A stretch of DNA of 64,000 bases from NCBI GenBank assembly GCA_902363125.1, contig CABIZD010000010.1, forward strand, positions 1 to 64,000, read 5' to 3'. The notes below the pieces were generated by a model. It was not told the DNA's origin. It saw only the letters and a program-made list of their open reading frames with translations, and ran no database searches. Below are positions 56,128 to 64,000 of this stretch, piece after piece (the stretch's first letter is position 1; each line of letters opens with the position of its first letter). The DNA is from Coriobacteriaceae bacterium (GTDB lineage Bacteria > Actinomycetota > Coriobacteriia > Coriobacteriales > Coriobacteriaceae). Position numbers and translations under genes: made by a program.

Positions 56128-56850
56128 ATGCTCAAGATTATTGCCTGCGACGATGACGTCGCTTTTCTAGATAGACTGCACCGAATGATCGATCGTTGGT
56201 CGACCGAGACGGGCACGGCGGTCGATGTTGCGCTCGTCACGCGCGGCGAGGACCTACTGGCCCGCCATGCCGCATCGCGCGCCGACATCATTCTGCTCGA
56301 CATGATCATGCCGCTCGTCAACGGCATGGACACCGCACGCGAATTGCGCCAGGCCGATACCGCCGTGCGCCTGGTGTTCCTCACCTCGTCGCCCGAGTTC
56401 GCACTGGAGTCCTACGAGGTCCGTGCCTTCGACTATCTGCTCAAGCCCGTGACTTACGAACGCCTGGCGCAGTTACTCGACGAGCTTTCGAGCATGCGCC
56501 CGGCGGCAACCGACGAGCTCGTGATCAAAACGTCCTTTGGCTACCACGCCCTGCGCCTGTCCGACATCGAATATGCCGAGGCGCGCAACAAGCACGTGGT
56601 CTTCCACCTGCGCGACGGACGCGATATCGAGGCACTCGAGTCGTTCCGCAGCGTCGAGGACCGCTTGGAGCAAAACGCGGTCTTCTTTAAATGCCACCGC
56701 AGCTACCAGGTCAACCTGCGCAATATCGATCACTTTGACCGCACGGACATCGTCATGCGCTCGGGCGCTTGCATCCCGCTTTCGCGCAGCTGCAAGCAGG
56801 GATTCCAAGACGCCTACTTTGCGGTGCGCTTTGAGGGTGGAAGACACTGA
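56128..56850 (+). CDS. LytTR-family response regulator
   Basis: 240 residues. Receiver domain with CDDD at 7-10, the phosphorylated Asp58 in IILLDMIMP, and DYLLKPV. The C-terminal LytTR DNA-binding domain (about 135-240) has YAEARNKHVVFHLRDG and FFKCHRSYQVNLRNID. AgrA-type regulators bind paired sites near promoters. It overlaps the following kinase start by one base, forming a two-gene operon. Confidence 0.95.
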   Translation: MLKIIACDDDVAFLDRLHRMIDRWSTETGTAVDVALVTRGEDLLARHAASRADIILLDMIMPLVNGMDTARELRQADTAVRLVFLTSSPEFALESYEVRAFDYLLKPVTYERLAQLLDELSSMRPAATDELVIKTSFGYHALRLSDIEYAEARNKHVVFHLRDGRDIEALESFRSVEDRLEQNAVFFKCHRSYQVNLRNIDHFDRTDIVMRSGACIPLSRSCKQGFQDAYFAVRFEGGRH

Positions 56851-58127
56851 TGGTCTCCTCGGTCGAAATGATCCTTTGGGCAATCCACCACGCCACGACG
56901 TTGCTCTTTGGCGTCTTTGCCTCGGCGGCGCTGTGCGGTATCGAGATCAACCGGCGTCATGCGCTTGAACTGGTGCTGGTCGGCGCCGTAACCGGATGCG
57001 CATTTGGCCTCGCCAATGCCGTCGGCGGAGAGCTTTTCGCCCGCCAGGTATATCCGCTCGTCGTGCATCTGCCGCTCATCATCTATTTGTGCGCGCGCTA
57101 CCGCCTGAGCCCGCTGCTTGCCGTGCTCGGCATTACGAGTGCCTATCTGAGCTGCCAGTTCAGCAATTGGATGGGCATCGCCGCATTTGCCGCAACCGAT
57201 TCTCAGATCGCGTACTATCTGGCGCGCATCGCGACCACACTCGCCGTCTTTGCCGTCCTGCTGCATTGGGCCGGCGACATCGGTCCGCGCTTGGCGATTA
57301 AAAGCACCACCGAGCTGGGCATCCTTTTAATCCTGCCGCTCGTCTATTACGTCTTTGACTATGCCACCAACGTCTACACCACGCTGTTCCACTCGGGCTC
57401 GGTGGTGACGGTTGAGTTTTTGGCCTTTGCACTCTGCGCGTTCTACCTTATGTTCCTCGCCGTCTACCTGCGTGAATACGAAGAAAAGGAAACCGCCGAG
57501 CGAGAGCGCTGGATGCTCGAAACCCGCGACAGCGCCGCCATCAAAGAGCTCGAGGCTTGGCGTCAATCTGGGCGCGAGCTGTCGATTCTGCGCCACGACA
57601 TGCGCCACTTCCTACGCGGCCTGGCCGCTTTAATTGAGGAGGGCCACACCGACGAGGCGCTCGATCGCATCGACGAACTCTGCGAAGCCGGCGACCGCAC
57701 CGCCGTACGCCGCTTCTGCGCCAACGAGACCGTAAACATCGCGCTTTCGTCATTTAACTCGGATATCAATAGAAACGGCATTACCGCCAACCTGCGCGCC
57801 GCCGTACCCGAAACCATCCACGTAGGTGACGCCGACCTGTTTAGCGTGCTCTCAAATGCCTTGGAAAACGCTATCACCGCCGCAAGCGCCGCACCCCAAG
57901 GAAAGCGATTCGTCGACCTTGACCTGCGATTAGAGGACGGCCAGCTGCTGCTGTTAGTTTCCAATACGTTTGACCGCGCGCCGCGCATGGTCGACGGCAT
58001 GCCCGTGACCCGGCATGCGGGCCACGGCTTTGGCACCAGGAGCATCAAACTTGCCGTGGAGCGCATGAATGGCAACTGTCAGTTCCGCATTAGCGGCGAT
58101 CGGTTTGAGCTGCGCGCTGTGATGTAG
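56850..58127 (+). CDS. GHKL-family sensor histidine kinase (AgrC-like)
   Basis: 425 residues. About six TM helices (residues 5-215) form the sensor. A short coiled coil (EEKETAERERWMLETRD) leads to the histidine region SILRHDMRHFLRG. The ATPase domain shows SNALENAITAA and GHGFGTRSIKLAVE. It resembles peptide-sensing AgrC/ComD kinases, but no signal-peptide gene is seen nearby. Its ATG overlaps the regulator stop. Confidence 0.92.
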   Translation: MVSSVEMILWAIHHATTLLFGVFASAALCGIEINRRHALELVLVGAVTGCAFGLANAVGGELFARQVYPLVVHLPLIIYLCARYRLSPLLAVLGITSAYLSCQFSNWMGIAAFAATDSQIAYYLARIATTLAVFAVLLHWAGDIGPRLAIKSTTELGILLILPLVYYVFDYATNVYTTLFHSGSVVTVEFLAFALCAFYLMFLAVYLREYEEKETAERERWMLETRDSAAIKELEAWRQSGRELSILRHDMRHFLRGLAALIEEGHTDEALDRIDELCEAGDRTAVRRFCANETVNIALSSFNSDINRNGITANLRAAVPETIHVGDADLFSVLSNALENAITAASAAPQGKRFVDLDLRLEDGQLLLLVSNTFDRAPRMVDGMPVTRHAGHGFGTRSIKLAVERMNGNCQFRISGDRFELRAVM

Positions 58128-58191
58128 AAGTGCGGCGCCGATCTCGAGGCGCGCCTTGCCCGCCAGGCAATCGCTCGCCGGCGCCAATCCG

Positions 58192-58767
58192 CTACAGCGG
58201 AGCGGCCGCCGGGGTCAGTTGCTTGATGTATGCCCACATGCGCTGCTTAGCGGCCTTGTCGGTGAGTGCCGCCTCAAAGCCGTCGAGCGCGAGCACGCGG
58301 CGGCCCTGCACATGGGCGACCAGGCCGGGCTTGAGCATGGCGGTGTCGAAGTCATCGATCGCCACGAGCATATCGGCATAGGTCTCGCGCATGGCATCAG
58401 CCGCGTTGTTGTCGAGCAGTAGCACCGCCTCGGGGTCCAAGGCCTCAAGCGCCTCGCGGAACAGCTCGCACGGCAGAGTCTCGCCCACCGCGATCGCTCC
58501 GTCACCCACGCCGGCGACGCTTGCCAGCACGCAAAAATCCTCGGGCGCGTAGCCGATGGCCCCAAGCGCCTTGCGCAACGCCGCGCCATCCGGGCCGGCG
58601 GCAAGCTCGCCACCCGAACGCTCGGCCTCGTCCAAATCGCCTTTGACCAGCACAATCGGCGAGCACGCGTTGCCCGCGATACGCACGCCGCGACCCGCGA
58701 GCGATGCGAGCTCCTGCTCGGTCGCCTGGGCGATGGCTTCTTTTTTCTGGCTTTGTGACGTGGGCAT
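58192..58767 (-). CDS. Conserved-looking soluble protein, function unknown
   Basis: 191 residues, family not recognised. The central part (GYAPEDFCVLASV, LFREALEALDPEAVLLLDNNAADAMRETYADMLV) faintly resembles the C-terminal half of uracil-DNA-glycosylase-like proteins (a partner-position statement such as LDPEAVLLLD), but catalytic motifs are not visible. It has no signal or TM segment. ATG 58767 has GGAGAG upstream. It is divergent from trxA. Confidence 0.6.
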   Translation of the reverse strand: MPTSQSQKKEAIAQATEQELASLAGRGVRIAGNACSPIVLVKGDLDEAERSGGELAAGPDGAALRKALGAIGYAPEDFCVLASVAGVGDGAIAVGETLPCELFREALEALDPEAVLLLDNNAADAMRETYADMLVAIDDFDTAMLKPGLVAHVQGRRVLALDGFEAALTDKAAKQRMWAYIKQLTPAAAPL

Positions 58768-58903
58768 GCGCTCTCCAATCGTTTGCGTGGCCACCATTAT
58801 ATAAAAGAGCCGCCCGCGAGTGGTTGCTTTGCGGGCGGCTGGGTATAAGCACGGTCGTACTGAGTTTTACGCGGCCGGACCGCGTCGCATTATGGAGGTC
58901 ACC

Positions 58904-59224
58904 ATGGCTGACATTAATCAGATTACCCCCGAGAACTTCGATTCCATCGTTAACGACAGTCTGCCCGTGCTGGTCGATTTTTGGGCACCGTGGTGCGGGC
59001 CCTGTCGATCCCTCTCGCCCATCGTTGACGAGGTTGCCGATGAGCTGGCGGGCAAGCTTGCCGTTGCCAAATGCAACGTCGACGACAACCAGGACCTGGC
59101 CATGAAGTATGGCGTCATGAGCATCCCCACGCTGATTGTGTTTAAGAACGGCGAGGAGATTGACCGCTCGGTTGGCGCTCTGCCCAAGGCGAGGCTGCAG
59201 GCGCTGCTGGAGAAGCATCTGTAA
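58904..59224 (+). CDS. trxA: Thioredoxin
   Basis: 106 residues. Disulfide reductase with WAPWCGPC (active site) near residues 24-31 and cis-proline in MSIPTLIVF. ATG 58904 lies 6 bases after GGAGG. A terminator follows at 59346. No thioredoxin reductase is in the window. Confidence 0.97.
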   Translation: MADINQITPENFDSIVNDSLPVLVDFWAPWCGPCRSLSPIVDEVADELAGKLAVAKCNVDDNQDLAMKYGVMSIPTLIVFKNGEEIDRSVGALPKARLQALLEKHL

Positions 59225-59345
59225 TACGCTTGTTACATGGTGCCGTCTGCCTGCCGTCCATGAGCGCTTTTGCACCGCTCGCCGGACTTCTGGATGCACC
59301 AAGTGCAACCACGGATAGTATGGTAGTCACAAACAGCCCCCAGTG

Positions 59346-59380
59346 AACGGGTGCGGGTCGCACAGACTCGCACCCGTTTT
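59346..59380 (+). terminator. Terminator after trxA
   Basis: AACGGGTGCG (59346-59355) pairs with CGCACCCGTT (59369-59378), then TT. Confidence 0.8.
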
Positions 59381-59455
59381 CTTATGCAGCTGCGCACAGA
59401 GCGGGCGTAGTAAAATCTGAACCACTGAACTGCCCCATACAAAAGGAGATTTTCC

Positions 59456-59704
59456 ATGCATGACGTCGGAATGAACATGAGCCAGCTTGCCATGAGCGTC
59501 AAGCAGGTCGACGACACCATCGAGCTCGCTCACGAGTGGAGCCATCAGCTGCTGCATGCGACCGAGAATTTTGACATGGAGCGCATCGGCGCCAAGCTCG
59601 AGGCCGCCATGGCCGCGCTCCACGAGGCGCATGACGCGCTCGAGGGCTACGAGGAAGCCATCGAGGCCGACCACAACTCCGTCGGCTCCGTGAAGCTGGT
59701 GTAA
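59456..59704 (+). CDS. 82-aa helical protein preceding nikR
   Basis: Family not recognised. Two long amphipathic helices (about 8-35 and 40-72) rich in His, Glu and Ala (HDVGMNMSQLAMSVKQVDDT, HEWSHQLLHATENF, ALHEAHDALEGYEEA). A good AAAGGAG ribosome site lies 7 bases upstream, and the stop is one base from the nikR GTG, so the two are coupled. Six histidines and the position before a nickel regulator suggest a metal- or hydrogenase-related role, but this is only inference. Confidence 0.7.
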   Translation: MHDVGMNMSQLAMSVKQVDDTIELAHEWSHQLLHATENFDMERIGAKLEAAMAALHEAHDALEGYEEAIEADHNSVGSVKLV

Positions 59705-59705
59705 G

Positions 59706-60218
59706 GTGGCCGAACACGAGCACGGCTGCGGGTACGAGCACGAGCATCCGCACGGGGCGGACGGTGACGCGGGCTGCCACTGTAGTGGTTCCGGCTCCGA
59801 GCTGGTCCGTTTTTCGGTTACCGCACCCGACGACCTGCTGCGCCGTTTTGACGAACAGATCGCGCGCCGCGGCGACGTGGCCAACCGATCCGAGGCCGTG
59901 CGCGATTTGATTCGCGCCTCGATCGCCAAAGAGCAGATGCGCACGCCCGATGAGCACGTTATCGGGTCGCTCACCATGATTTACGACCATCACACCGGCG
60001 ATCTGACGCGCCGCCTGGACGAGGTGCAGCACGACTACACCGACGAGATCGTATCGACCATGCACGTGCATCTGGATCACCACAACTGTTTGGAGATTCT
60101 GGCGCTCAAGGGTCGTGGCGAGCGCGTCTACGAACTAGCCGACCGCCTGCTGGGCCTGCGCGGCGTTAAGCACGGCGAGCTCACGTGCGCCGCCACCAAG
60201 CAGAGCCTGGGGCTGTAG
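59706..60218 (+). CDS. nikR: Nickel-responsive regulator NikR with His/Cys-rich N-terminus
   Basis: 170 residues. Ribbon-helix-helix domain (about 33-75, LVRFSVTAPDDLLRRFDEQIARRGDVANRSEAVRDLIR) and ACT-like nickel domain (about 85-165) with the His/His/His/Cys set in DHHTGD, STMHVHLDHHNC. Standard NikR begins near residue 33 here; the first 32 residues are an extra segment with five His and three Cys (HEHGCGYEHEHPHG, GCHC). NikR represses nickel import and hydrogenase genes when nickel is bound. GTG start overlaps the 82-aa gene's end by one base. Confidence 0.92.
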   Translation: MAEHEHGCGYEHEHPHGADGDAGCHCSGSGSELVRFSVTAPDDLLRRFDEQIARRGDVANRSEAVRDLIRASIAKEQMRTPDEHVIGSLTMIYDHHTGDLTRRLDEVQHDYTDEIVSTMHVHLDHHNCLEILALKGRGERVYELADRLLGLRGVKHGELTCAATKQSLGL

Positions 60219-60247
60219 CGGGATTTCCCGCAGCGCACCTGCCAAAT

Positions 60248-60310
60248 AGGGACAGGTTTGTTTTGGCAGGTTTAGAAGTTTTACCCACCAAAATAAACCT
60301 GTCCCTTTTT
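60248..60310 (+). terminator. GGGACAGG-type hairpin after nikR
   Basis: 19-bp arms AGGGACAGGTTTGTTTTGG (60248-60266) and near-complement (60288-60306), one mismatch, then TTTT. Terminator-like, and related in core sequence (GGGACAGG) to the repeats at 40657-43691. Confidence 0.72.
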
Positions 60311-60335
60311 GGTCGGTTTTGATGAGGGGTGTCGC

Positions 60336-62807
60336 ATGCGGCATGTGCATATTCATGTGACGGGCATTGTGCAGGGCGTTGGCATGCGACCGTTTGTGTA
60401 TCGCGAGGCCATGGCACATGGCATTTGTGGATGGGTGCTCAATGCGGGCGACGGCGTGCATATCGAGGCGCACGCTCCGGCCGATGCGCTCGATGCTTTT
60501 GTTGCCGCGCTTTCTGAGCATGCACCTGCAGCAGCCCGCATAGAGTATGTCGAGGTTGTGGACCTGGCAGCCAACGGTTGGGATGCCGCCGATGAACAGG
60601 GCTTTCGCATCGTAGCATCGCAGGACCAGACCGCGCACACGACGCTCGTCTCGCCCGATATCGCCACCTGTGACGATTGCCTGCGCGAATTGTTCGATCC
60701 CGCCGACCGACGCTATCACTACCCCTTTATCAACTGCACTAACTGCGGCCCACGCTTTACCATCATCCGATCGCTGCCTTATGACCGAGCGGCCACATCG
60801 ATGGACCGTTTCCCCATGTGTCCCAAGTGCGCCGCGGAGTATGCCGACCCACTCGACCGGCGTTTTCACGCGCAACCCGATGCCTGCTTTGATTGCGGGC
60901 CGCATATTACGTGGCGCGAGGCTGTAAACGGCGATGCGTGCGGGAATTCGTCCGCGACACCGACCGTCGGCACCACACGCGAGGCCAGCGACGCTATCAT
61001 CGAGCGCTGCGTTGAGCTGCTGGCCAGCGGTGGCATCGTCGCCATCAAGGGCCTGGGCGGATTCCATCTAGCCTGTGACGCTGCCAACGAGCAAGCGGTG
61101 GCCGAGTTGCGCCGTCGCAAACGCCGCAGCAACAAACCACTTGCCGTCATGGTGCGCAGTCTTGCCGATGCCGAGCGCCTGTGTCATATCGACGATGCTG
61201 AACGCGATCTGCTCGCCGGCAGCATCCGCCCCATTGTGCTGCTGCGCCGGCGCACTGTTGACGAGGGCAACGGCAGTTCCCCCGACGCCCTCGCTCTCGC
61301 GCCATCTGTCGCGCACGACCTTCCTGAGCTCGGCGTCATGCTCCCCTATACGCCGCTTCAACATCTGTTGCTTGCCGCGGCAGAAGCCTGCGGTATGCAC
61401 GCGCTCGTCATGACCAGCGGAAACCTGAGCGAAGAACCCATCGAGACCGACGACGACCTTGCCTGGGAACACCTCGTTGCCGCCGGCATCGCCGACGCGC
61501 TGCTCGGTAACGACCGCGCGATCCTCTCGCGCTACGACGACTCTGTAGTGCGCGTGGTCGACGGCGCCATTATGCCCGTTCGCCGCGCTCGCGGATATGC
61601 ACCCCAGCCACTGCCGTTGCCGGCGCTCGACGGCGCTCCGTCCTGCGTGCTCGCCTGCGGGCCACAACAAAAGGCCACGATTGCGCTCACGCGTGAAGGG
61701 ACGAACGGCGAGGCGACCTGTTTTGTGTCGCAGCATATCGGCGATGTTGAAAACGGCGGGACCTTCGATGCCTGGAACGCCGCGCGCACGCGCTTGGAAG
61801 ATCTCTTTGACTTGGCGCCCGCCGCCTTGGCCTGCGATGTGCACCCCAGCTATCTATCGGGCCAGTGGGCGCGCGAGCAGGCGCGAAAATGCAATCTGCC
61901 GCTCGTCGAGGTGCAGCACCATCATGCGCATATCGCGAGCGTAATGGCCGAGGCCATCGCCGCGGGCCAGCTTACAACCGACGCGCGTGTCCTTGGCATC
62001 GCCTTTGACGGCACCGGCGCCGGCACCGATGGGACCATTTGGGGCGGCGAGTTTCTTGTTGCCAGCCTTGGCGGCTTTGAGCACGCCGCGCATTTGCGCA
62101 CTTGGGCGCTCCCCGGTGGGGCGGCCTCCGTGCGCGACGCCCGCCGCAACGCCTTTGCCCTGCTCAGTGAGCTCGGCCTGCTCGAGCACCCAGGTGCCGC
62201 TCGGCTTTTGGACAGCCTCGACGAGCAAACGCGCAGCGTGACAGCTACCATGATCGAGCGCGGCATCAACAGCCCGCGTACCAGCAGCATGGGGCGTCTC
62301 TTTGATGCCGCGGCGGCGATTCTGGGCATCTGCAACAAGGCAACCTACGAGGGCGAACCCGCCATCGAGCTTGAGGCCGCCGCCTGGCGCGCGCTCGACA
62401 ACGAAATCGCCCATTTTCCCGACGACAACGCCGGCTATTTCGCATCTTGCCCATCGTGGCTGGACGGCCCCTATGTTCTAGACCAGAAAGCACTCTTTGA
62501 GGCACTTTTGGGAGGAATTGAAGCCGGAGCGCCCGCCGACAGGCTCGCACTCGACTTCCATGTCGCCGTCGCGCGCTCCTCGGCGCGCATCGCCAGCGAT
62601 ATCTGCGTGCACGAGGGCATCGACACCGTCGCGCTCTCGGGCGGCGTGTTCATGAACCGACTTCTGCTCCAGCTCCTCACCCGCGAGCTCAAAAGCATGG
62701 GTCTCACTGTCTTGGTTCCTCACTCCGTACCCGTCAACGACGGCTGCATCGCCTACGGTCAGGCGGCAGTCGCACGCACCCGCCTCGCACAGGTCGCACC
62801 GCAATAG
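60336..62807 (+). CDS. hypF: Carbamoyltransferase HypF
   Basis: 823 residues. Makes the thiocyanate-type ligand precursor for [NiFe]-hydrogenase from carbamoyl phosphate. Order: acylphosphatase domain (about 1-90, VTGIVQGVGMRPFVYREAM), two zinc fingers (CDDCLRELFDPADRRYHYPF...CTNC and CPKCAAEYADPLDRRFHAQP...CFDC), a YrdC-like domain (GGIVAIKGLGGFHLACDA), and the Kae1-like carbamoyl-transfer domain (HHHAHIASVMAE, FDGTGAGTDGTIWGGE, LSGGVFMNRLL). ATG 60336 has GAGGGG upstream. Confidence 0.97.
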   Translation: MRHVHIHVTGIVQGVGMRPFVYREAMAHGICGWVLNAGDGVHIEAHAPADALDAFVAALSEHAPAAARIEYVEVVDLAANGWDAADEQGFRIVASQDQTAHTTLVSPDIATCDDCLRELFDPADRRYHYPFINCTNCGPRFTIIRSLPYDRAATSMDRFPMCPKCAAEYADPLDRRFHAQPDACFDCGPHITWREAVNGDACGNSSATPTVGTTREASDAIIERCVELLASGGIVAIKGLGGFHLACDAANEQAVAELRRRKRRSNKPLAVMVRSLADAERLCHIDDAERDLLAGSIRPIVLLRRRTVDEGNGSSPDALALAPSVAHDLPELGVMLPYTPLQHLLLAAAEACGMHALVMTSGNLSEEPIETDDDLAWEHLVAAGIADALLGNDRAILSRYDDSVVRVVDGAIMPVRRARGYAPQPLPLPALDGAPSCVLACGPQQKATIALTREGTNGEATCFVSQHIGDVENGGTFDAWNAARTRLEDLFDLAPAALACDVHPSYLSGQWAREQARKCNLPLVEVQHHHAHIASVMAEAIAAGQLTTDARVLGIAFDGTGAGTDGTIWGGEFLVASLGGFEHAAHLRTWALPGGAASVRDARRNAFALLSELGLLEHPGAARLLDSLDEQTRSVTATMIERGINSPRTSSMGRLFDAAAAILGICNKATYEGEPAIELEAAAWRALDNEIAHFPDDNAGYFASCPSWLDGPYVLDQKALFEALLGGIEAGAPADRLALDFHVAVARSSARIASDICVHEGIDTVALSGGVFMNRLLLQLLTRELKSMGLTVLVPHSVPVNDGCIAYGQAAVARTRLAQVAPQ

Positions 62808-62938
62808 GCTGTTCGGCCAGCCCACAAGCCGCCGTCTCACAGGTGTAGCGCGTTTGCCCGCAGCGCCCGCGAGCGCTACCATCAACTGATGGATTATTGA
62901 GCGCCCGTCCAGCGCAAAGCGTATAAAAGGGGAACAAT

Positions 62939-63199
62939 ATGTGCCTTGCCGTTCCCGGTAAAGTAGTCAAACGCGACGACGACCTCAAGGCCACCGTCGA
63001 CATGATGGGCATCGAGCGCCCCGTGTCGCTGCGACTCGTGCCGACGGCGCAGGTTGGCGACTACATTCTCGTACACGCCGGCTTTGGCATCCAGATTGTC
63101 GACGAGCAGGAAGCGCAAGAAACGCTCGAGCTCGTTAATGCCATGTCCGAGCTGGTCGAAGAAGACCAGCTTGCCACCAACCCGGCCGAGGCATACTAG
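62939..63199 (+). CDS. hypC: Hydrogenase assembly chaperone HypC
   Basis: 86 residues. Begins with the essential MCLAVPGKV, whose Cys2 binds the iron ligand carrier. It works with HypD to build the Fe(CN)2CO unit. AAAAGGGGAA precedes the ATG; the stop overlaps the hypD GTG by one base. Confidence 0.97.
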   Translation: MCLAVPGKVVKRDDDLKATVDMMGIERPVSLRLVPTAQVGDYILVHAGFGIQIVDEQEAQETLELVNAMSELVEEDQLATNPAEAY

Positions 63200-64000
63200 T
63201 GGCGGCCGAGCAGCCGGCGCGCTCCGGTATCGACTTCTCGGCATTCCGCGATCCCAAGCTGGCTCGCGAGCTCATCGAGCGCATTCATGAGCTTGTCGGC
63301 GACCGCGCCATCAACCTTATGGAAGTCTGCGGCACGCATACTGTGAGCATCGGGCGCTATGGCTTTCGCTCCATTATGCCGGCAGGGCTCAAGCTGCTGA
63401 GCGGCCCGGGCTGCCCCGTCTGCGTCACCGCCAACCGCGACATCGACCACGCAATCGCGCTCGCCAACATAGACGGCGCCATCATCACCACCTTTGGCGA
63501 CATGATGCGCGTGCCCGGATCATCCACCTCGCTCGCTGCGCAAAAAGCGGCGGGGCGCGATATTCGCATCGTCTACTCCCCGCTCGATGCACTCGATATA
63601 GCCGAGCAAAACCCTGATCGCCCGGTCATTTTTATGGGCGTGGGCTTTGAGACCACAACGCCCACCATCGCCGCCGCCATTTTGGAGGCCGATGCACGCG
63701 GACTCCAAAACTTCTCGGTCTATTGCGCCCACAAGACCACGCCGCCGGCGCTATGCGCGATTGCCAACGATCCCGAGACCACCATCGACGGCTTTATCCT
63801 GCCGGGCCACGTCGCCACCATCACGGGCTTGGCGCCCTTTAGCTTTTTGGTCGACGAGTTTAAGACTCCAGGCGTGGTAACGGGATTTGAGCCGGTCGAC
63901 ATCTTGCAGGGTATCTGCATGCTGGTCCAGATGGTTGTTGAGGGGCAACCCGCGATCGACAACGCCTACCGTCGCGGCGTCAATGCCGACGGCAATCCTG
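63199..64000 (+). CDS. hypD: HypD, truncated by window end
   Basis: At least 267 residues, starting at a GTG that overlaps the hypC stop (TAGTG). HypD carries the iron of the hydrogenase centre on a 4Fe-4S protein. Conserved motifs present: MEVCGTHTVSIGRYGFRSIMPAG, SGPGCPVCVT, TTFGDMMRVPGS, MGVGFETTTPT and GFILPGHVATITG. The C-terminal cysteine motif lies beyond 64000. Confidence 0.93.
   Translation, partial: MAAEQPARSGIDFSAFRDPKLARELIERIHELVGDRAINLMEVCGTHTVSIGRYGFRSIMPAGLKLLSGPGCPVCVTANRDIDHAIALANIDGAIITTFGDMMRVPGSSTSLAAQKAAGRDIRIVYSPLDALDIAEQNPDRPVIFMGVGFETTTPTIAAAILEADARGLQNFSVYCAHKTTPPALCAIANDPETTIDGFILPGHVATITGLAPFSFLVDEFKTPGVVTGFEPVDILQGICMLVQMVVEGQPAIDNAYRRGVNADGNP

Overview
The window looks like a chromosomal segment of a Coriobacteriia gut actinobacterium, most likely Collinsella or a close relative. 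The basis is high-GC coding sequence, anaerobic pyruvate:ferredoxin oxidoreductase, a fused FtsW/penicillin-binding protein beside FHA and PASTA-kinase genes, an actinobacterial dnaK-grpE-dnaJ-hspR order, a mannose-family PTS and nickel-hydrogenase maturation genes. The species call is inference, not a database match.

Layout. 1-1450: a complete IS3-family insertion sequence with a -1 frameshift site. 1524-5063: pyruvate:ferredoxin oxidoreductase (minus). 5515-9203: a tightly coupled minus operon of a secreted protein, a membrane Ser/Thr kinase and an FHA protein. 9449-13703: recR, a YbaB/EbfC protein and dnaX (minus), with a small membrane protein on plus. 13819-24731: a plus-strand signalling and cell-wall cluster: membrane protein, non-RD kinase, FhaA-like, FhaB-like, PP2C phosphatase, FtsW-PBP fusion, PASTA kinase. 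24783-25212: terminator, tRNA-Arg(CCU) with a duplicated 3' end, and a palindromic element. 25221-28503: mannose-type PTS (IIAB, IIC, IID, DUF956-like).

28841-37757: hypA, a large multidomain Fe-S flavoprotein divergent from a TetR regulator, two membrane proteins, a DUF4143-type ATPase and a small Pro-rich protein. 37889-40516: clpB. 40657-43859: a repeat-rich island with two inverted paralogous membrane proteins and a third membrane protein. 43875-46175: an aconitase-family hydratase. 46620-50920: hspR, a J-domain protein, grpE and dnaK (minus). 51579-51764: a 2[4Fe-4S] ferredoxin. 51968-55835: nadA-nadB-nadC-niaR NAD synthesis operon behind a palindromic operator. 56128-58127: LytTR/GHKL two-component pair. 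58192-64000: a hypothetical gene, thioredoxin, an 82-aa protein, nikR, hypF, hypC and hypD (cut by the window end).

How it fits together. The two kinase/FHA clusters and the PASTA kinase suggest phospho-signalling linked to elongation or division. Pyruvate oxidoreductase, ferredoxin, the flavoprotein and the hyp/nikR genes point to ferredoxin- and hydrogen-linked anaerobic metabolism. clpB and dnaK share a 27-bp upstream element, which suggests one heat-shock regulon, plausibly under HspR. Intergenic spaces carry several families of imperfect palindromes, the main unexplained structure in the window.
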